In this document: one piece after another, positions 9,661 to 17,825 of the stretch
Numbering within the stretch: the first letter of the stretch is position 1
Layout of the letters: every line of letters begins with the position of its first letter
The notes under the pieces: model-generated
Database searches by the model: none
Told to the model about the DNA's origin: nothing
What the model saw: the letters and a program-made list of their open reading frames with translations, nothing else
Position numbers and translations under genes: made by a program
Assembly (NCBI RefSeq): GCF_038593265.1
Contig: NZ_CP151979.1
Coordinates: 3,107,001-3,171,000 of the forward strand
DNA: 64,000 nt
Origin: Ureibacillus sp. FSL W7-1570
Lineage (GTDB): Bacteria; Bacillota; Bacilli; Bacillales_A; Planococcaceae
Direction of reading: 5' to 3'

Positions 9661-11610
9661 TGGACAGGTTTGGGGGAGGGGAGGGGATGTCCTGGGTGAG
9701 AGGGAGTGCATCTGGGGAAGGGGAGGGAGTATCTGAGTGAGAGGAATGCTTATCCGCGCAAGCATGGGTTGCATCCAGGTAGGGAGGGGATGTCCTGGGT
9801 GAGAGGGAGTGCATCTGGGGAAGGGGAGAGATATCTGAGCGAGAGGAATGCTTATCCGCGCAAGCATGGGTTGCATCCGGGTAAGGGAGGGGATGTCCTG
9901 GGTGAGAGGGAGTGAATCCGGGTAAGAGGGGGGAGTTAGGGATGCTATCCGAGCAAGAGGAGGAGTTATCCGAGCAAGAGGGAGTGCTATCCGAGCAAGA
10001 GGAGTAGCTATCCGAGCAAGAGGGAGTGCTATCAGAGAAAGAGGGAGTGCTATCCGAGCAAGAGGAGGAGTTATCCGAGCAAGCAGAGAGCGTATCCGAG
10101 CGAGAGGGAGTGTTATCCGAGCAAGAGGGGATGTTATCCGAGCAAGATGAGGGCTTATCCGAGCAAGAGGAGGAGCTATCCGAGCAAGCAGGGGCCGCAT
10201 CTGAGCTGGAGTAGGAATCCGAGCAAGAGGGGATGTTATCCGAGCAAGATGAGGGCTTATCCGAGCAAGAGGAGGAGCTATCCGAGCAAGCAGGGGCCGC
10301 ATCTGAGCTGGAGTAGGAATCATCCGCACCAACCGAGGCCGTATCCACACTAAATGAAGGAGTATCCGCACCAACCGAGGCCCTATCTGCACCAAATGAA
10401 GTATCAACCGCACCAAACGAAGCCGTATCCACACAAAATGAAGTAGTATCCGCACCAACCGAGGCCGTATCCACACAAAATGAAGTAGTATCCGCACCAA
10501 CCGAGGCCGTATCCACACAAAATGAAGTAGTATCCGCACCAACCGAGGCCGTATCCACACAAAATAAAGTCGTATCCGCACCAAACGAGGCCCTATCTTC
10601 ACCAAATGAAGTAGTATCCGCACCAACCGAGGCCGTATCCACACTAAATGAAGGAGTATCCGCACCAACCGAGGCCCTATCTGCACCAAATGAAGTATCA
10701 ACCGCACCAAACGAGGCCGTATCCACACTAAATGAAGTAGTATGCGCACCAAACGAGGCCGTATCCACACTAAATGAAATAGTATCCGCACCAACCGAGG
10801 CCGTATCCACACTAAATGAAGGAGTATCCGCACCAACCGAGGCCCTATCTGCACCAAATGAAGTATCAACCGCACCAAACGAGGCCGTATCCACACTAAA
10901 TGAAGTAGTATGCGCACCAAGAGGCCGTATCCACACTAAATGAAATAGTATCCGCACCAACCGAGGCCGTATCCGCACCAAATGAAGTAGTATCCGCACC
11001 AACCGAGGCCCTATCTGCACCAAATGAAGTATCAACCGCACCAAACGAGGCCGTATCCACACAAAATGAAGTAGTATCCGCACCAAACGAAGCCGTATCC
11101 ACACAAAATAAAGCCGTATCCGCACCAAACGAGGCCGTATCCACACAAAATGAAGTAGTATCCGCACCGAACGAGGCCGTATCCACACAAAATGAAGTAG
11201 TATCCGCACCAAACGAGGCCGTATCCACACTAAATGAAGCACCAACCGCACCAAACGAGGCCGTATCCACACTAAATGAAGGAGTATCCGCACCAAACGA
11301 GGCCCTATCTGCACCAAATGAAGTATCAACCGCACCAAACGAAGCCGTATCCACACTAAATGAAGGAGTATCCGCACCAAACGAGGCCCTATCTGCACCA
11401 AATGAAGTATCAACCGCACCAAACGAGGCCGTATCCACACTAAATGAAGTAGTATCCGCACCAAAAAAAGTCGTATCCGCACCAAACGAGGCCCTATCTG
11501 CACCAAATGAAGTAGTATCCGCACCAAACGAGGCCGTATCCACACTAAATAAAGCACCATCCGCACCAAGCCCACCCCAAATAAGGAGGCATCCCCACTG
11601 AATAAAACAG
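9661..11610 (+). repeat. 21-bp tandem repeat array 2 (about 90 units)
   Basis: This is the same family as array 1. It starts in very G-rich sequence (GGGGGAGGGGAGGGG), with a higher-order block of about 103 bp (five units, some only 19-20 bp) present about 2.5 times around 9687, 9790 and 9892. Units with TATCCGAGCAAGAGG follow, and from about 10320 units with TATCCGCACCAA and TATCCACACTAAATG, ending in C-rich sequence (CCCCCCCACCCC). Blocks of several units recur in the right half. One unit near 10915 has lost two bases relative to its twin at about 10743, and several left-hand units are off-length. These shifts break every long reading frame, which argues against a coding role. It fills the convergent gap between the lipoprotein and HD genes. 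Confidence 0.92.
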
Positions 11611-11654
11611 CACCAAACCAAAAAGCACCCCCCCACCCCAAAGCACAACCTCCA

Positions 11655-11687
11655 CACAAAAAAAGAGCGAATCATCACCATTCGCTC
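11655..11687 (-). terminator. Intrinsic terminator of the HD-domain gene (minus strand)
   Basis: On the minus strand GAGCGAAT and ATTCGCTC form an 8-bp stem with a 7-base loop, followed by a T tract. It lies about 50 bases past the HD gene stop and bounds array 2 on the right. Confidence 0.8.
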
Positions 11688-11736
11688 CAATCAAAAAGTG
11701 TGCGCAAAGCAGAGAAGCTCCGCGCCACCATCCACC

Positions 11737-12603
11737 TTATAACTTCGATTTATTTTTTTCCACATACTTGAACAGTTCCTGATCGGACCATTGCAATTTG
11801 TTTTGCAGCGCAATGAAAAATGCTGCCAAAATGAGCGGGCCTTCCGAATTCATTTCAAACTGCATTCCTTGGGAAGAGAGATCTTCCAACTTGTCCAAAA
11901 GATGTTCCTGTTCATCCCGATACAGTTGTTCCGCCTCTTCCACGATGCATTCCACAAACCGGAGCAATTGCCGGGACGCCAATTCTTTACCGACATGTTG
12001 ATTGATATGAAGATACGCGCATTCAAAAATCAGGGAAATTTCCTGCTCCGAAAGAAAATCAATGGAACCGAAAACCGCTTTCACTTCTTCCTCCAAATCG
12101 CCAATCAACGGAAATTCCCTCTTTCTTCGTGAAAGCGCCTTCACAATGCTTGAATAATACCAATGCTGCTCCCGCTTTCCCCGATTGAACCGTTGCCAAA
12201 TGGCATCCCCCATCACATCCAAATCCTCGTGAATCGTCTGCAAATTATGGAGTTTATCAGCCACAATGACTTGCAGTTCTTCCAAAGAAGCGTCTTTTAT
12301 ATGCTCAATTGTGTGCTGCTTTCTCACTTCCCAAGGCAAGCTTTTGTCCTGCTCGGAGGCTGATTGCACGAGAATTGCGATGCGGAGTCCGAATTCATCT
12401 TTCAACTCCTCAAATGTCGTATCCGTATCTTCCAGCGTATCATGCAAGATTCCGGCAGCAATCACTTCTTCGGAACAGTTCGCCCGCTGCAGCATCATCC
12501 CCACTGCAAAAGGGTGTGTTATGTATGGGATATCCGTCCCTTTCCGCACTTGATTTCTATGTACTTTCGCAGCAAATACAATCGCTTTGTCTACAATGTT
12601 CAT
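11737..12603 (-). CDS. HD-domain phosphohydrolase related to (p)ppGpp hydrolases
   Basis: The first 150 residues of this 288-residue protein carry the metal-binding HD motifs of the RelA/SpoT/MESH1 hydrolase family: AAKVHRNQVRKGTDIPYITHP, GILHDTLEDTDTTFEELKDEFG and VIVADKLHNLQTI. No synthetase, TGS or ACT domain follows. The extra C-terminal 130 residues (acidic and helical) are not recognised. It could hydrolyse (p)ppGpp or another nucleotide; the substrate is unproven. The start is ATG 12603, set by GGAGGGTG just upstream on the minus strand; a longer frame of 17 extra residues lacks a ribosome binding site. Confidence 0.82.
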   Translation of the reverse strand: MNIVDKAIVFAAKVHRNQVRKGTDIPYITHPFAVGMMLQRANCSEEVIAAGILHDTLEDTDTTFEELKDEFGLRIAILVQSASEQDKSLPWEVRKQHTIEHIKDASLEELQVIVADKLHNLQTIHEDLDVMGDAIWQRFNRGKREQHWYYSSIVKALSRRKREFPLIGDLEEEVKAVFGSIDFLSEQEISLIFECAYLHINQHVGKELASRQLLRFVECIVEEAEQLYRDEQEHLLDKLEDLSSQGMQFEMNSEGPLILAAFFIALQNKLQWSDQELFKYVEKNKSKL

Positions 12604-12823
12604 TTTCACCCTCCTGTCAGTTTTAAGAATATACCAAAATTCGCTCCAACACAATTTGAGTGGTGAAATTCGGCCATGAAAAAATTCCTAGTGGAAACCT
12701 TTTCCACTATTCACAGAAAATTTATAGGATTATCGAGAATGAAATAATCAATTCACAGAAAATTTTTTCGTATTAACAAGTAAGACATCTTTTTGTATGA
12801 TAGGTTCATAGGAGAGTGGAAAT

Positions 12824-13675
12824 ATGAGCATTGCAGTCGTAACAGATAGTACTGCCTAATTATCGCCCGAAGAACGTAAGCAACACAATATTTACATGAT
12901 TCCATTAAGTGTCACGCTGGAAGATGGCGTTTATGAAGAGGAAGTCGAAATCCAGGCAAAGGAATTTTACGATAAAGTTCGGAATGCCAAAGTGTTTCCA
13001 AAAACTTCTCAGCCGTCCATCGGCAAATTTGTCGAGTTGTTTGAAACGCTGGCAAAAGAGTATGATGAAGTCATTTGCATCCATTTATCCAGTGGAATCA
13101 GCGGGACATATCAAAGCGCGATGCAAGCCGGAAACATGGTGGAAGGCATCAAAGTGCGCGTCTTTGACAGTGAGATTTCCTGTTCGCCGCAAGGATATTA
13201 TGCTTTGCAGGCGGCAAAAATGGCGGGCGAAGGGAAATCGTCCGCGGAAATTCTGGAAACTTTGGAAGCTTTGAAACGCCGGATGCGCGCTTACTTTATT
13301 GTGGATGATTTATCCCACTTGCAACGGGGAGGAAGGCTTTCATCCGCGGCGGCCATCGTGGGCGGATTATTGCAAATCAAGCCGATTCTTCATTTTGAAA
13401 ATAAAGTCATCGTTCCTTTTGAAAAAATCCGCACGAAGAAAAAGGCAATGAACCGCGTGGAGGAGCTGCTTGCACAGGATGCGGCCCAATATGATCGCAT
13501 TTATGCCATGCTGATTCATGCCAATCGTGAGGAAGAAGCGCGGGATTGGATGGCGAAATTGCAGGAAAAGTTTCCAAACGTGGAATTTGCATTGAGTTAT
13601 TTTGGCCCGGTAATCGGCACCCACTTGGGAGAAGGATCTTTAGGATTGGGATGGGTGCCGGAAATCAGTGAATAA
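12824..13675 (+). pseudogene. degV: DegV family fatty-acid-binding protein, interrupted by an early stop
   Basis: DegV/FakB proteins bind a fatty acid and present it to the FakA kinase. The reading frame from ATG 12824 (ribosome binding site GGAGAG) starts MSIAVVTDSTA, the typical DegV N-terminus whose TDST loop contacts the ligand head group. The next codon, 12857-12859, is TAA where family members usually have Tyr. The rest continues in the same frame (LSPEERKQHNIYMIPLSV to the stop at 13673). It includes HLSSGISGTYQSA, FDSEISCSPQGY and DDLSHLQRGGRLSSAAA, with no other lesion. Internal ATGs such as 12896 would drop the first beta-alpha unit. A recent nonsense mutation, a sequencing error or readthrough are all possible. 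The position between degU and comFA matches B. subtilis degV. Confidence 0.8.
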
Positions 13676-13688
13676 AAGAAATACATGC

Positions 13689-13720
13689 AGCCTCTACTTG
13701 CCATAGTAGGGGCTTTTTTA
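13689..13720 (+). terminator. Intrinsic terminator after degV
   Basis: AGCC.CTAC pairs with GTAG.GGCT across a loop of about eight bases and is followed by TTTTTTATTTG. It lies between the degV stop and comFA. Confidence 0.7.
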
Positions 13721-13754
13721 TTTGCTTAAGACAAATCCAGGAAAGGAGAATGCC

Positions 13755-15188
13755 ATGAAATACATCTTAAAAAACAGTCAAGCCAAACGGTACAAGGGAA
13801 TCATCGTGGAACCGGAAATCCGGGATTTCTTCATCGGGAAAATTTGGTCGAGAGAAAATCCCCCTTTTCCAAGAACGAAAATGGAACAATATATCAAGAA
13901 AAACTTTTTTAAAATAACACCTGCTATATCAATCAAACATTCCTCTTCCATATTCGCCAATAAGAAATATGTTTGCAATCGATGCCACAATGACAACCGG
14001 CATGAATTTGTGGAATTTGACTGTGCCCGATGCGGAAAAATTTGCGTTTATTGCAGACATTGCATCAACATGGGGAGGATGTGCAGCTGTACGGATCTCC
14101 TAAGTTGGAATGGGCCTGTCGGGAAATTAAATCGGCGCCACATTTTCGACTGGAGCGGCACTTTTACCGAATTGCAGCGGCAAGCTTCGGAAGAATTGCT
14201 GGAAAGTCTCAACCGGCAGAGGAATCACCTCGTCCATGCGGTTTGTGGCGCCGGGAAGACGGAGATCTTGTTTCCGGCCGTTTTTCATTGCTTGCGGAAA
14301 GGATGCAGAGTTTGTATTGCAACCCCAAGAACCGATGTTGTATTGGAATTATTTCCACGTTTTCAAAAGGTTTTCCCAAATACTATTATCCATGCTTATT
14401 ATGGGGATGCCCCCAAACAAACGGGATTTGCGCAGCTGGTCATTGCAACGACCCACCAACTGTACCGTTTCGAGAAGGCGTTTGATGTTGTCATTGTGGA
14501 TGAAGCGGATGCGTTTCCGTACACCTTCGATCTTTCTTTGCAAAAAGCCGTTTGGAAGGCGCGGAAGGAAGGGGCTCCCGTTGCGCTCGTCACTGCCACG
14601 CCGTCTGTCGGGATTTTGTCCAAAGTAAAAAAAGAGAATTGGGGTTATTCGTTCATCCCGAAAAGGTATCATGGCCACCCGCTCCCGGTGCCGCGTTTTG
14701 AGCCCCTATGGTTTTATGAAAGGCAAATGATGAAAGGAAGAATCCCGAAAAAATTGGCTCAATGGACGAAAAAGCGGCTTGAGCGCGGGGAACCGTTTTT
14801 CATTTTCTTCCCGACGATTCAGCTAATGCAGAAGGCGGCACCTTCCTTTCAACATTTTCACCCTGGCATTGTAAGCGTCCATGCAAATGATCCGGAGAGG
14901 AAAGAGAAAGTCATGCAACTGCGGAAGGAAGAAGTTCCCGGATTATTGACGACGACGATTTTGGAGAGGGGCGTGACAATCAAAAATGTGCAAGTGGCGG
15001 TCGTTGGGGCGGAGTCAAAGATATTCACTTCCAGCGCTTTGGTCCAAATCAGCGGCCGCGTCGGAAGGAATGCGGAATTTCCTGATGGGGAAATCGTCTT
15101 TTTCCATCATGGAATCTCCGCAGAAATGGACGCGGCCAGAAACGAAATCCTTCGATTGAATAGGGAAGCGTTCGGCGTTACGGAATGA
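13755..15188 (+). CDS. comFA: Competence DNA-uptake helicase ComFA
   Basis: ComFA is a membrane-associated DEAD-box ATPase thought to help pull single-stranded DNA into competent cells. The 477-residue protein has an N-terminal four-Cys zinc region (CNRCHNDN, CARCGKICVYC) and then the helicase core. The core shows Walker A CGAGKTE, TPRTDVVLELFPR, IVDEADAFPY (DEAD box) and VTATPS. The C-terminal RecA-like half shows TTTILERGVTIKN and QISGRVGRN. The start is ATG 13755, placed by GAAAGGAG at 13741-13748. comFC follows; no comFB is visible. ComK, whose gene lies at 47.6-48.1 kb here, is the expected activator by analogy with B. subtilis. Confidence 0.93.
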   Translation: MKYILKNSQAKRYKGIIVEPEIRDFFIGKIWSRENPPFPRTKMEQYIKKNFFKITPAISIKHSSSIFANKKYVCNRCHNDNRHEFVEFDCARCGKICVYCRHCINMGRMCSCTDLLSWNGPVGKLNRRHIFDWSGTFTELQRQASEELLESLNRQRNHLVHAVCGAGKTEILFPAVFHCLRKGCRVCIATPRTDVVLELFPRFQKVFPNTIIHAYYGDAPKQTGFAQLVIATTHQLYRFEKAFDVVIVDEADAFPYTFDLSLQKAVWKARKEGAPVALVTATPSVGILSKVKKENWGYSFIPKRYHGHPLPVPRFEPLWFYERQMMKGRIPKKLAQWTKKRLERGEPFFIFFPTIQLMQKAAPSFQHFHPGIVSVHANDPERKEKVMQLRKEEVPGLLTTTILERGVTIKNVQVAVVGAESKIFTSSALVQISGRVGRNAEFPDGEIVFFHHGISAEMDAARNEILRLNREAFGVTE

Positions 15189-15305
15189 ATGGCACCGCTC
15201 CACTCAATCAGGATGGAATCAGGAAGGGCAATTAAAAATATGGAAGGGAGTTTAGAGGCAAAACCGCCTTCACCCGAAAAGAAATTCAGTCGAAAGGAGG
15301 ATCCG

Positions 15306-16004
15306 ATGAACCGTTCCGAGATAGAAAATTGCCTTCTTTGCAACTCTCCGTTAAACACCCAAATGGACTGGAAAGGGCTTTTCTTCAACCGGTTCCCAAA
15401 AACCATCTGCCATGAATGCGAAGAAAAATTTGTACGGTATAATCATGACAAAGATAAAGAAGTATTTTCATTATATGAATATAATAAACCGATGCAAGAT
15501 TATTTGCATCGATATAAGTTCATGCATGATGTGCTGCTGGCCAAAGTATTCGCGGAACCGATCCATCAGTGCCTGAAAAACAGGAAAGAAATGATTGTGC
15601 CGATTCCAATGCATCCCCAAAAATTAAAGGACCGCACTTTTGCCCATGTGGATGAATTGCTGAAGCAGGCACAAATCCCTTTCGTCCACGTCCTTGAGAA
15701 AACCACGATGGAAACGCAAGGGGGAAAAACGCGGGAGGAGCGGATGAACACGCCCCAGATTTTCCGGTTAAAAGAGAATGCCCAAATCAAAGACAGGGAC
15801 ATTCTCCTGGTTGACGACATTTATACGACCGGAACGACCATCCGCCATGCCAAACGGGCGCTTATGGAGGGAGGGGCCAAATCGGTAAAAGCCTTTACGT
15901 TAATCAGGGTAAGCGGTTTCCATGACCAAACAATTGACCGGTCCAGCCCCGCAAATCAAAAAATCACATCGTCGCAAGTCCCGAAAAATATTAAAAAATG
16001 GTGA
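15306..16004 (+). CDS. comFC: Competence protein ComFC (phosphoribosyltransferase-like)
   Basis: ComFC is a phosphoribosyltransferase-fold protein needed for DNA uptake that acts with ComFA. The 232-residue protein has an N-terminal zinc ribbon (CLLCNSP, CHECEEKF). The PRT domain follows, with VPIPMHPQKLKDRTFAHVDEL and the PRPP loop ILLVDDIYTTGTTIRHA. The start is ATG 15306 with GAAAGGAGGA at about 15292. The 117 bases between comFA and this start hold no comFB-sized gene. The C-terminal tail (QTIDRSSPANQK...) goes beyond the PRT core and looks disordered. Confidence 0.92.
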   Translation: MNRSEIENCLLCNSPLNTQMDWKGLFFNRFPKTICHECEEKFVRYNHDKDKEVFSLYEYNKPMQDYLHRYKFMHDVLLAKVFAEPIHQCLKNRKEMIVPIPMHPQKLKDRTFAHVDELLKQAQIPFVHVLEKTTMETQGGKTREERMNTPQIFRLKENAQIKDRDILLVDDIYTTGTTIRHAKRALMEGGAKSVKAFTLIRVSGFHDQTIDRSSPANQKITSSQVPKNIKKW

Positions 16005-16054
16005 ACAATATTTACAAATTTAGTTACTAAATAATAGTATGAATTTAACGAAAT

Positions 16055-16082
16055 ATGACAATTTTCATTGTTGGTGTATAAT
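16055..16082 (+). promoter_or_regulatory. SigA-type promoter of yvyF
   Basis: ATGACA (16055-16060) lies 16 bases before TATAAT (16077-16082), about 95 bases upstream of the yvyF start. The sequence is AT-rich and no other gene lies between comFC and yvyF. Confidence 0.55.
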
Positions 16083-16177
16083 GAAAACAAGGAAATCCGG
16101 CTTATACGAAGCTCATTGGAATCCGTGTTTTTGAAAGCCGTTACATGAAGAAATTCTGCTTGAGAGGGGGACCGGTC

Positions 16178-16606
16178 ATGGGAGAAATCCGAAATTGTCC
16201 GAGTTGCGGTGAATTTTTCAACTATGTGGGAATACGGGATGTTTGCTATAAGTGCGCCCAAAAGGAAGAGGAAATGTATCAAATCGTTTACCGTTTTTTG
16301 AGAAAACGGGAAAACCGCGCTGCGACAGTGGACCGAATTGTGGAAGCCACTGGTGTCGACCGGGAATTGTTGTATAAATGGGTTCGCAAAGGCCGCCTTC
16401 ATCCTGCGGTTTTTCCGAACTTGGGCTACCCTTGCGACAACTGCGGACGATTAACGACGCAAGGGAAACTTTGTGAACGTTGTACGGAAGAATTAAAAAC
16501 CGACTTGCGCACGTATGAAGCCGCGAAGGAATTCAGGGAAAATGTTCAGAAAAATGAACGCGCTACATATTTGGCGGATAAAGGGAAACATGCCAAAGAG
16601 AATTAA
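16178..16606 (+). CDS. yvyF: Flagellar operon protein YvyF
   Basis: This 142-residue protein matches the YvyF/TIGR03826 family found at the head of the late flagellar cluster in bacilli. It has two zinc-finger-like ends (CPSCGEFF, CYKC; CDNCGRLTTQGKLCERC) and a short helix-turn-helix-like middle (TVDRIVEATGVDRELLYKWVRKGRL) resembling MerR-like DNA binding. The start is ATG 16178 with GAGAGGGGG upstream; a longer frame starting at 16145 lacks a good ribosome binding site. Its molecular role is not established. A terminator separates it from flgM, so yvyF and flgM are probably expressed separately. Confidence 0.87.
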   Translation: MGEIRNCPSCGEFFNYVGIRDVCYKCAQKEEEMYQIVYRFLRKRENRAATVDRIVEATGVDRELLYKWVRKGRLHPAVFPNLGYPCDNCGRLTTQGKLCERCTEELKTDLRTYEAAKEFRENVQKNERATYLADKGKHAKEN

Positions 16607-16618
16607 TGGGTCAAAAGT

Positions 16619-16676
16619 TGCTCACATCACCATTATTGGTATACTGATAATGGTGCAATATGTGAGTTTTTTATTT
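16619..16676 (+). terminator. Intrinsic terminator after yvyF
   Basis: A two-part stem, CTCACAT..ACCATTAT with ATAATGGT..ATGTGAG, is followed by TTTTTTATTTTTTT. Confidence 0.85.
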
Positions 16677-16683
16677 TTTTATT

Positions 16684-16709
16684 TAACATTTTCGTGAACA
16701 AACCGAAAT
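16684..16709 (+). promoter_or_regulatory. SigD-type promoter of flgM
   Basis: TAAC (16684-16687) and ACCGAAAT (16702-16709) resemble the flagellar sigma consensus TAAA-N15-GCCGATAT with one mismatch in each box. The segment around GTGAACAAACCGAAATAAG aligns closely with the flaG promoter at 33008-33032 (GTGAACCATCCGATATAAC), which supports it. Confidence 0.65.
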
Positions 16710-16742
16710 AAGAATTAGACAGGTTATGAAGGGGGCTAACTT

Positions 16743-17006
16743 GTGAAAATTAATCCAATCAATACGAATTCGGTAAATCCTTATACCAAACAGATTCGGA
16801 ATATGAATGCTCCAAAAACAAAATCAACGAATATGGATAAAATCGAAATTTCGGATGCGGCGAAAGAATTGCAAGTGGTGTCCGACTACAGCACGGAACG
16901 CGCGGAAAAGGTCCAGCGCTTGAAACAGCAGATCCAGCTTGGCCAATATAAAGTGGATCCCCACAAAGTCGCGGAAGATATGTTGAAATTTTATCGTTTG
17001 AAATAA
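16743..17006 (+). CDS. flgM: Anti-sigma factor FlgM
   Basis: FlgM binds and inhibits the flagellar sigma factor (SigD/sigma-28) until the hook is complete. The protein is 87 residues with the expected disordered N-terminal half (MKINPINTNSVNPYTKQ). The helical sigma-binding C-terminal half follows, with DKIEISDAAKELQ, ERAEKVQRLKQQIQLGQY and VDPHKVAEDMLKFY. GTG 16743 is preceded by GAAGGGGG. It is the first gene of the flgM-flgN-flgK-flgL run and has its own SigD-like promoter. Confidence 0.93.
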   Translation: MKINPINTNSVNPYTKQIRNMNAPKTKSTNMDKIEISDAAKELQVVSDYSTERAEKVQRLKQQIQLGQYKVDPHKVAEDMLKFYRLK

Positions 17007-17066
17007 AAGGAAAGTTGTACGGAGCTTCATTCATGAAAACGAATTTATTCAAAGGAGTCCAAAACC

Positions 17067-17564
17067 ATGTCAGTTCAACCGATCATAACAATATTGGAAA
17101 AGCTTGAAAAAATGCATAAAAGTTTGCTCGAACATGCATACAGAAAGACGGAGCTTGTGAAAAACAATGACATGGAAGAACTGGATCAAATGTTGAAAAT
17201 CGAGCAATCCCACGTCGCGGCGATCGAACAGTTGGAAGCGCAACGGCAACAAAATGTCATGGAATATTTTCAGGAAAAAGGCATTGCGGTGTCCAACGCC
17301 CCAACGGTTGAGGAGCTGATTGAAGCGGTGGAGGATGAGGAAGAGCGAAAGCAGCTTGAGGATGTCCGCAATCGGTTAATGAAAATCATTGTGGATCTGA
17401 AGCTGCAAAATGAATTGAACCAACAGCTGATTTTCAATTCATTGCAAGTGGTGAACGTCACGCTCAACATGTTGCGTCCTCAGCAGGAGCAAATCAATTA
17501 TTCCGATAAAACGGTGCGCGGCGGAAACGCTCCACGGCAATCGCTGTTTGATTCGCAGGCGTAA
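17067..17564 (+). CDS. flgN: Flagellar chaperone FlgN (YvyG)
   Basis: FlgN-family proteins are cytoplasmic export chaperones for the hook-filament junction proteins FlgK and FlgL, whose genes follow. The 165-residue protein is predicted almost entirely helical and coiled-coil (EKLEKMHKSLLEHAYRKTEL, EEERKQLEDVRNRLMKIIV). It ends in the typical tail NVTLNMLRPQQEQINYSDK. ATG 17067 follows AAAGGAGTCC. A 255-base gap with two hairpins separates it from flgK. Confidence 0.88.
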   Translation: MSVQPIITILEKLEKMHKSLLEHAYRKTELVKNNDMEELDQMLKIEQSHVAAIEQLEAQRQQNVMEYFQEKGIAVSNAPTVEELIEAVEDEEERKQLEDVRNRLMKIIVDLKLQNELNQQLIFNSLQVVNVTLNMLRPQQEQINYSDKTVRGGNAPRQSLFDSQA

Positions 17565-17604
17565 GTGTCGGATTTGTTGAAACGCTAATGATTTGGTGAT
17601 TCAC

Positions 17605-17650
17605 GCTTTGCGGCGGGGCGCAACTTCTACAGTCCGCCGCAAGCTTTTAT
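17605..17650 (+). terminator. Hairpin with terminator character after flgN
   Basis: GCTTTGCGGCGG pairs with CCGCCGCAAGC (one bulge) over a loop of about 17 bases, followed by TTTTAT. It is the first of two such structures before flgK. Confidence 0.6.
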
Positions 17651-17759
17651 ACATAGATTTGCAAAATTGGATGCAGGTGCATAAAGCTTCACCTGGGTTG
17701 AAAGAACATCATCCAATGGTATCACGAAATGTTTTCCCCCCTTTTTAAAAATTGATTGC

Positions 17760-17793
17760 GGAAGGGGACCTGAATTCCCTTCCTCCCATTTTT
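17760..17793 (+). terminator. Second terminator-like hairpin just upstream of flgK
   Basis: GGAAGGG (17760-17766) pairs with CCCTTCC (17777-17783) and is followed by TCCCATTTTTTC. It ends about 20 bases before the flgK ribosome binding site, leaving no room for a promoter in between. Confidence 0.55.
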
Positions 17794-17825
17794 TCATACA
17801 TAATTTTAGTAAGGAGGAGACCCTT

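Noticed and set aside
9635-11690. Long repetitive protein frames on the minus strand inside array 2
   Set aside because: Units of 19-20 bp and a 2-bp deletion shift the frame inside the array, start signals are poor, and the frames end only where the repeat does.
12857-12859. Recoding (selenocysteine or pyrrolysine) at the degV stop
   Set aside because: The codon is TAA, not TGA or TAG, and no recoding hairpin is seen; mutation or sequencing error is simpler.
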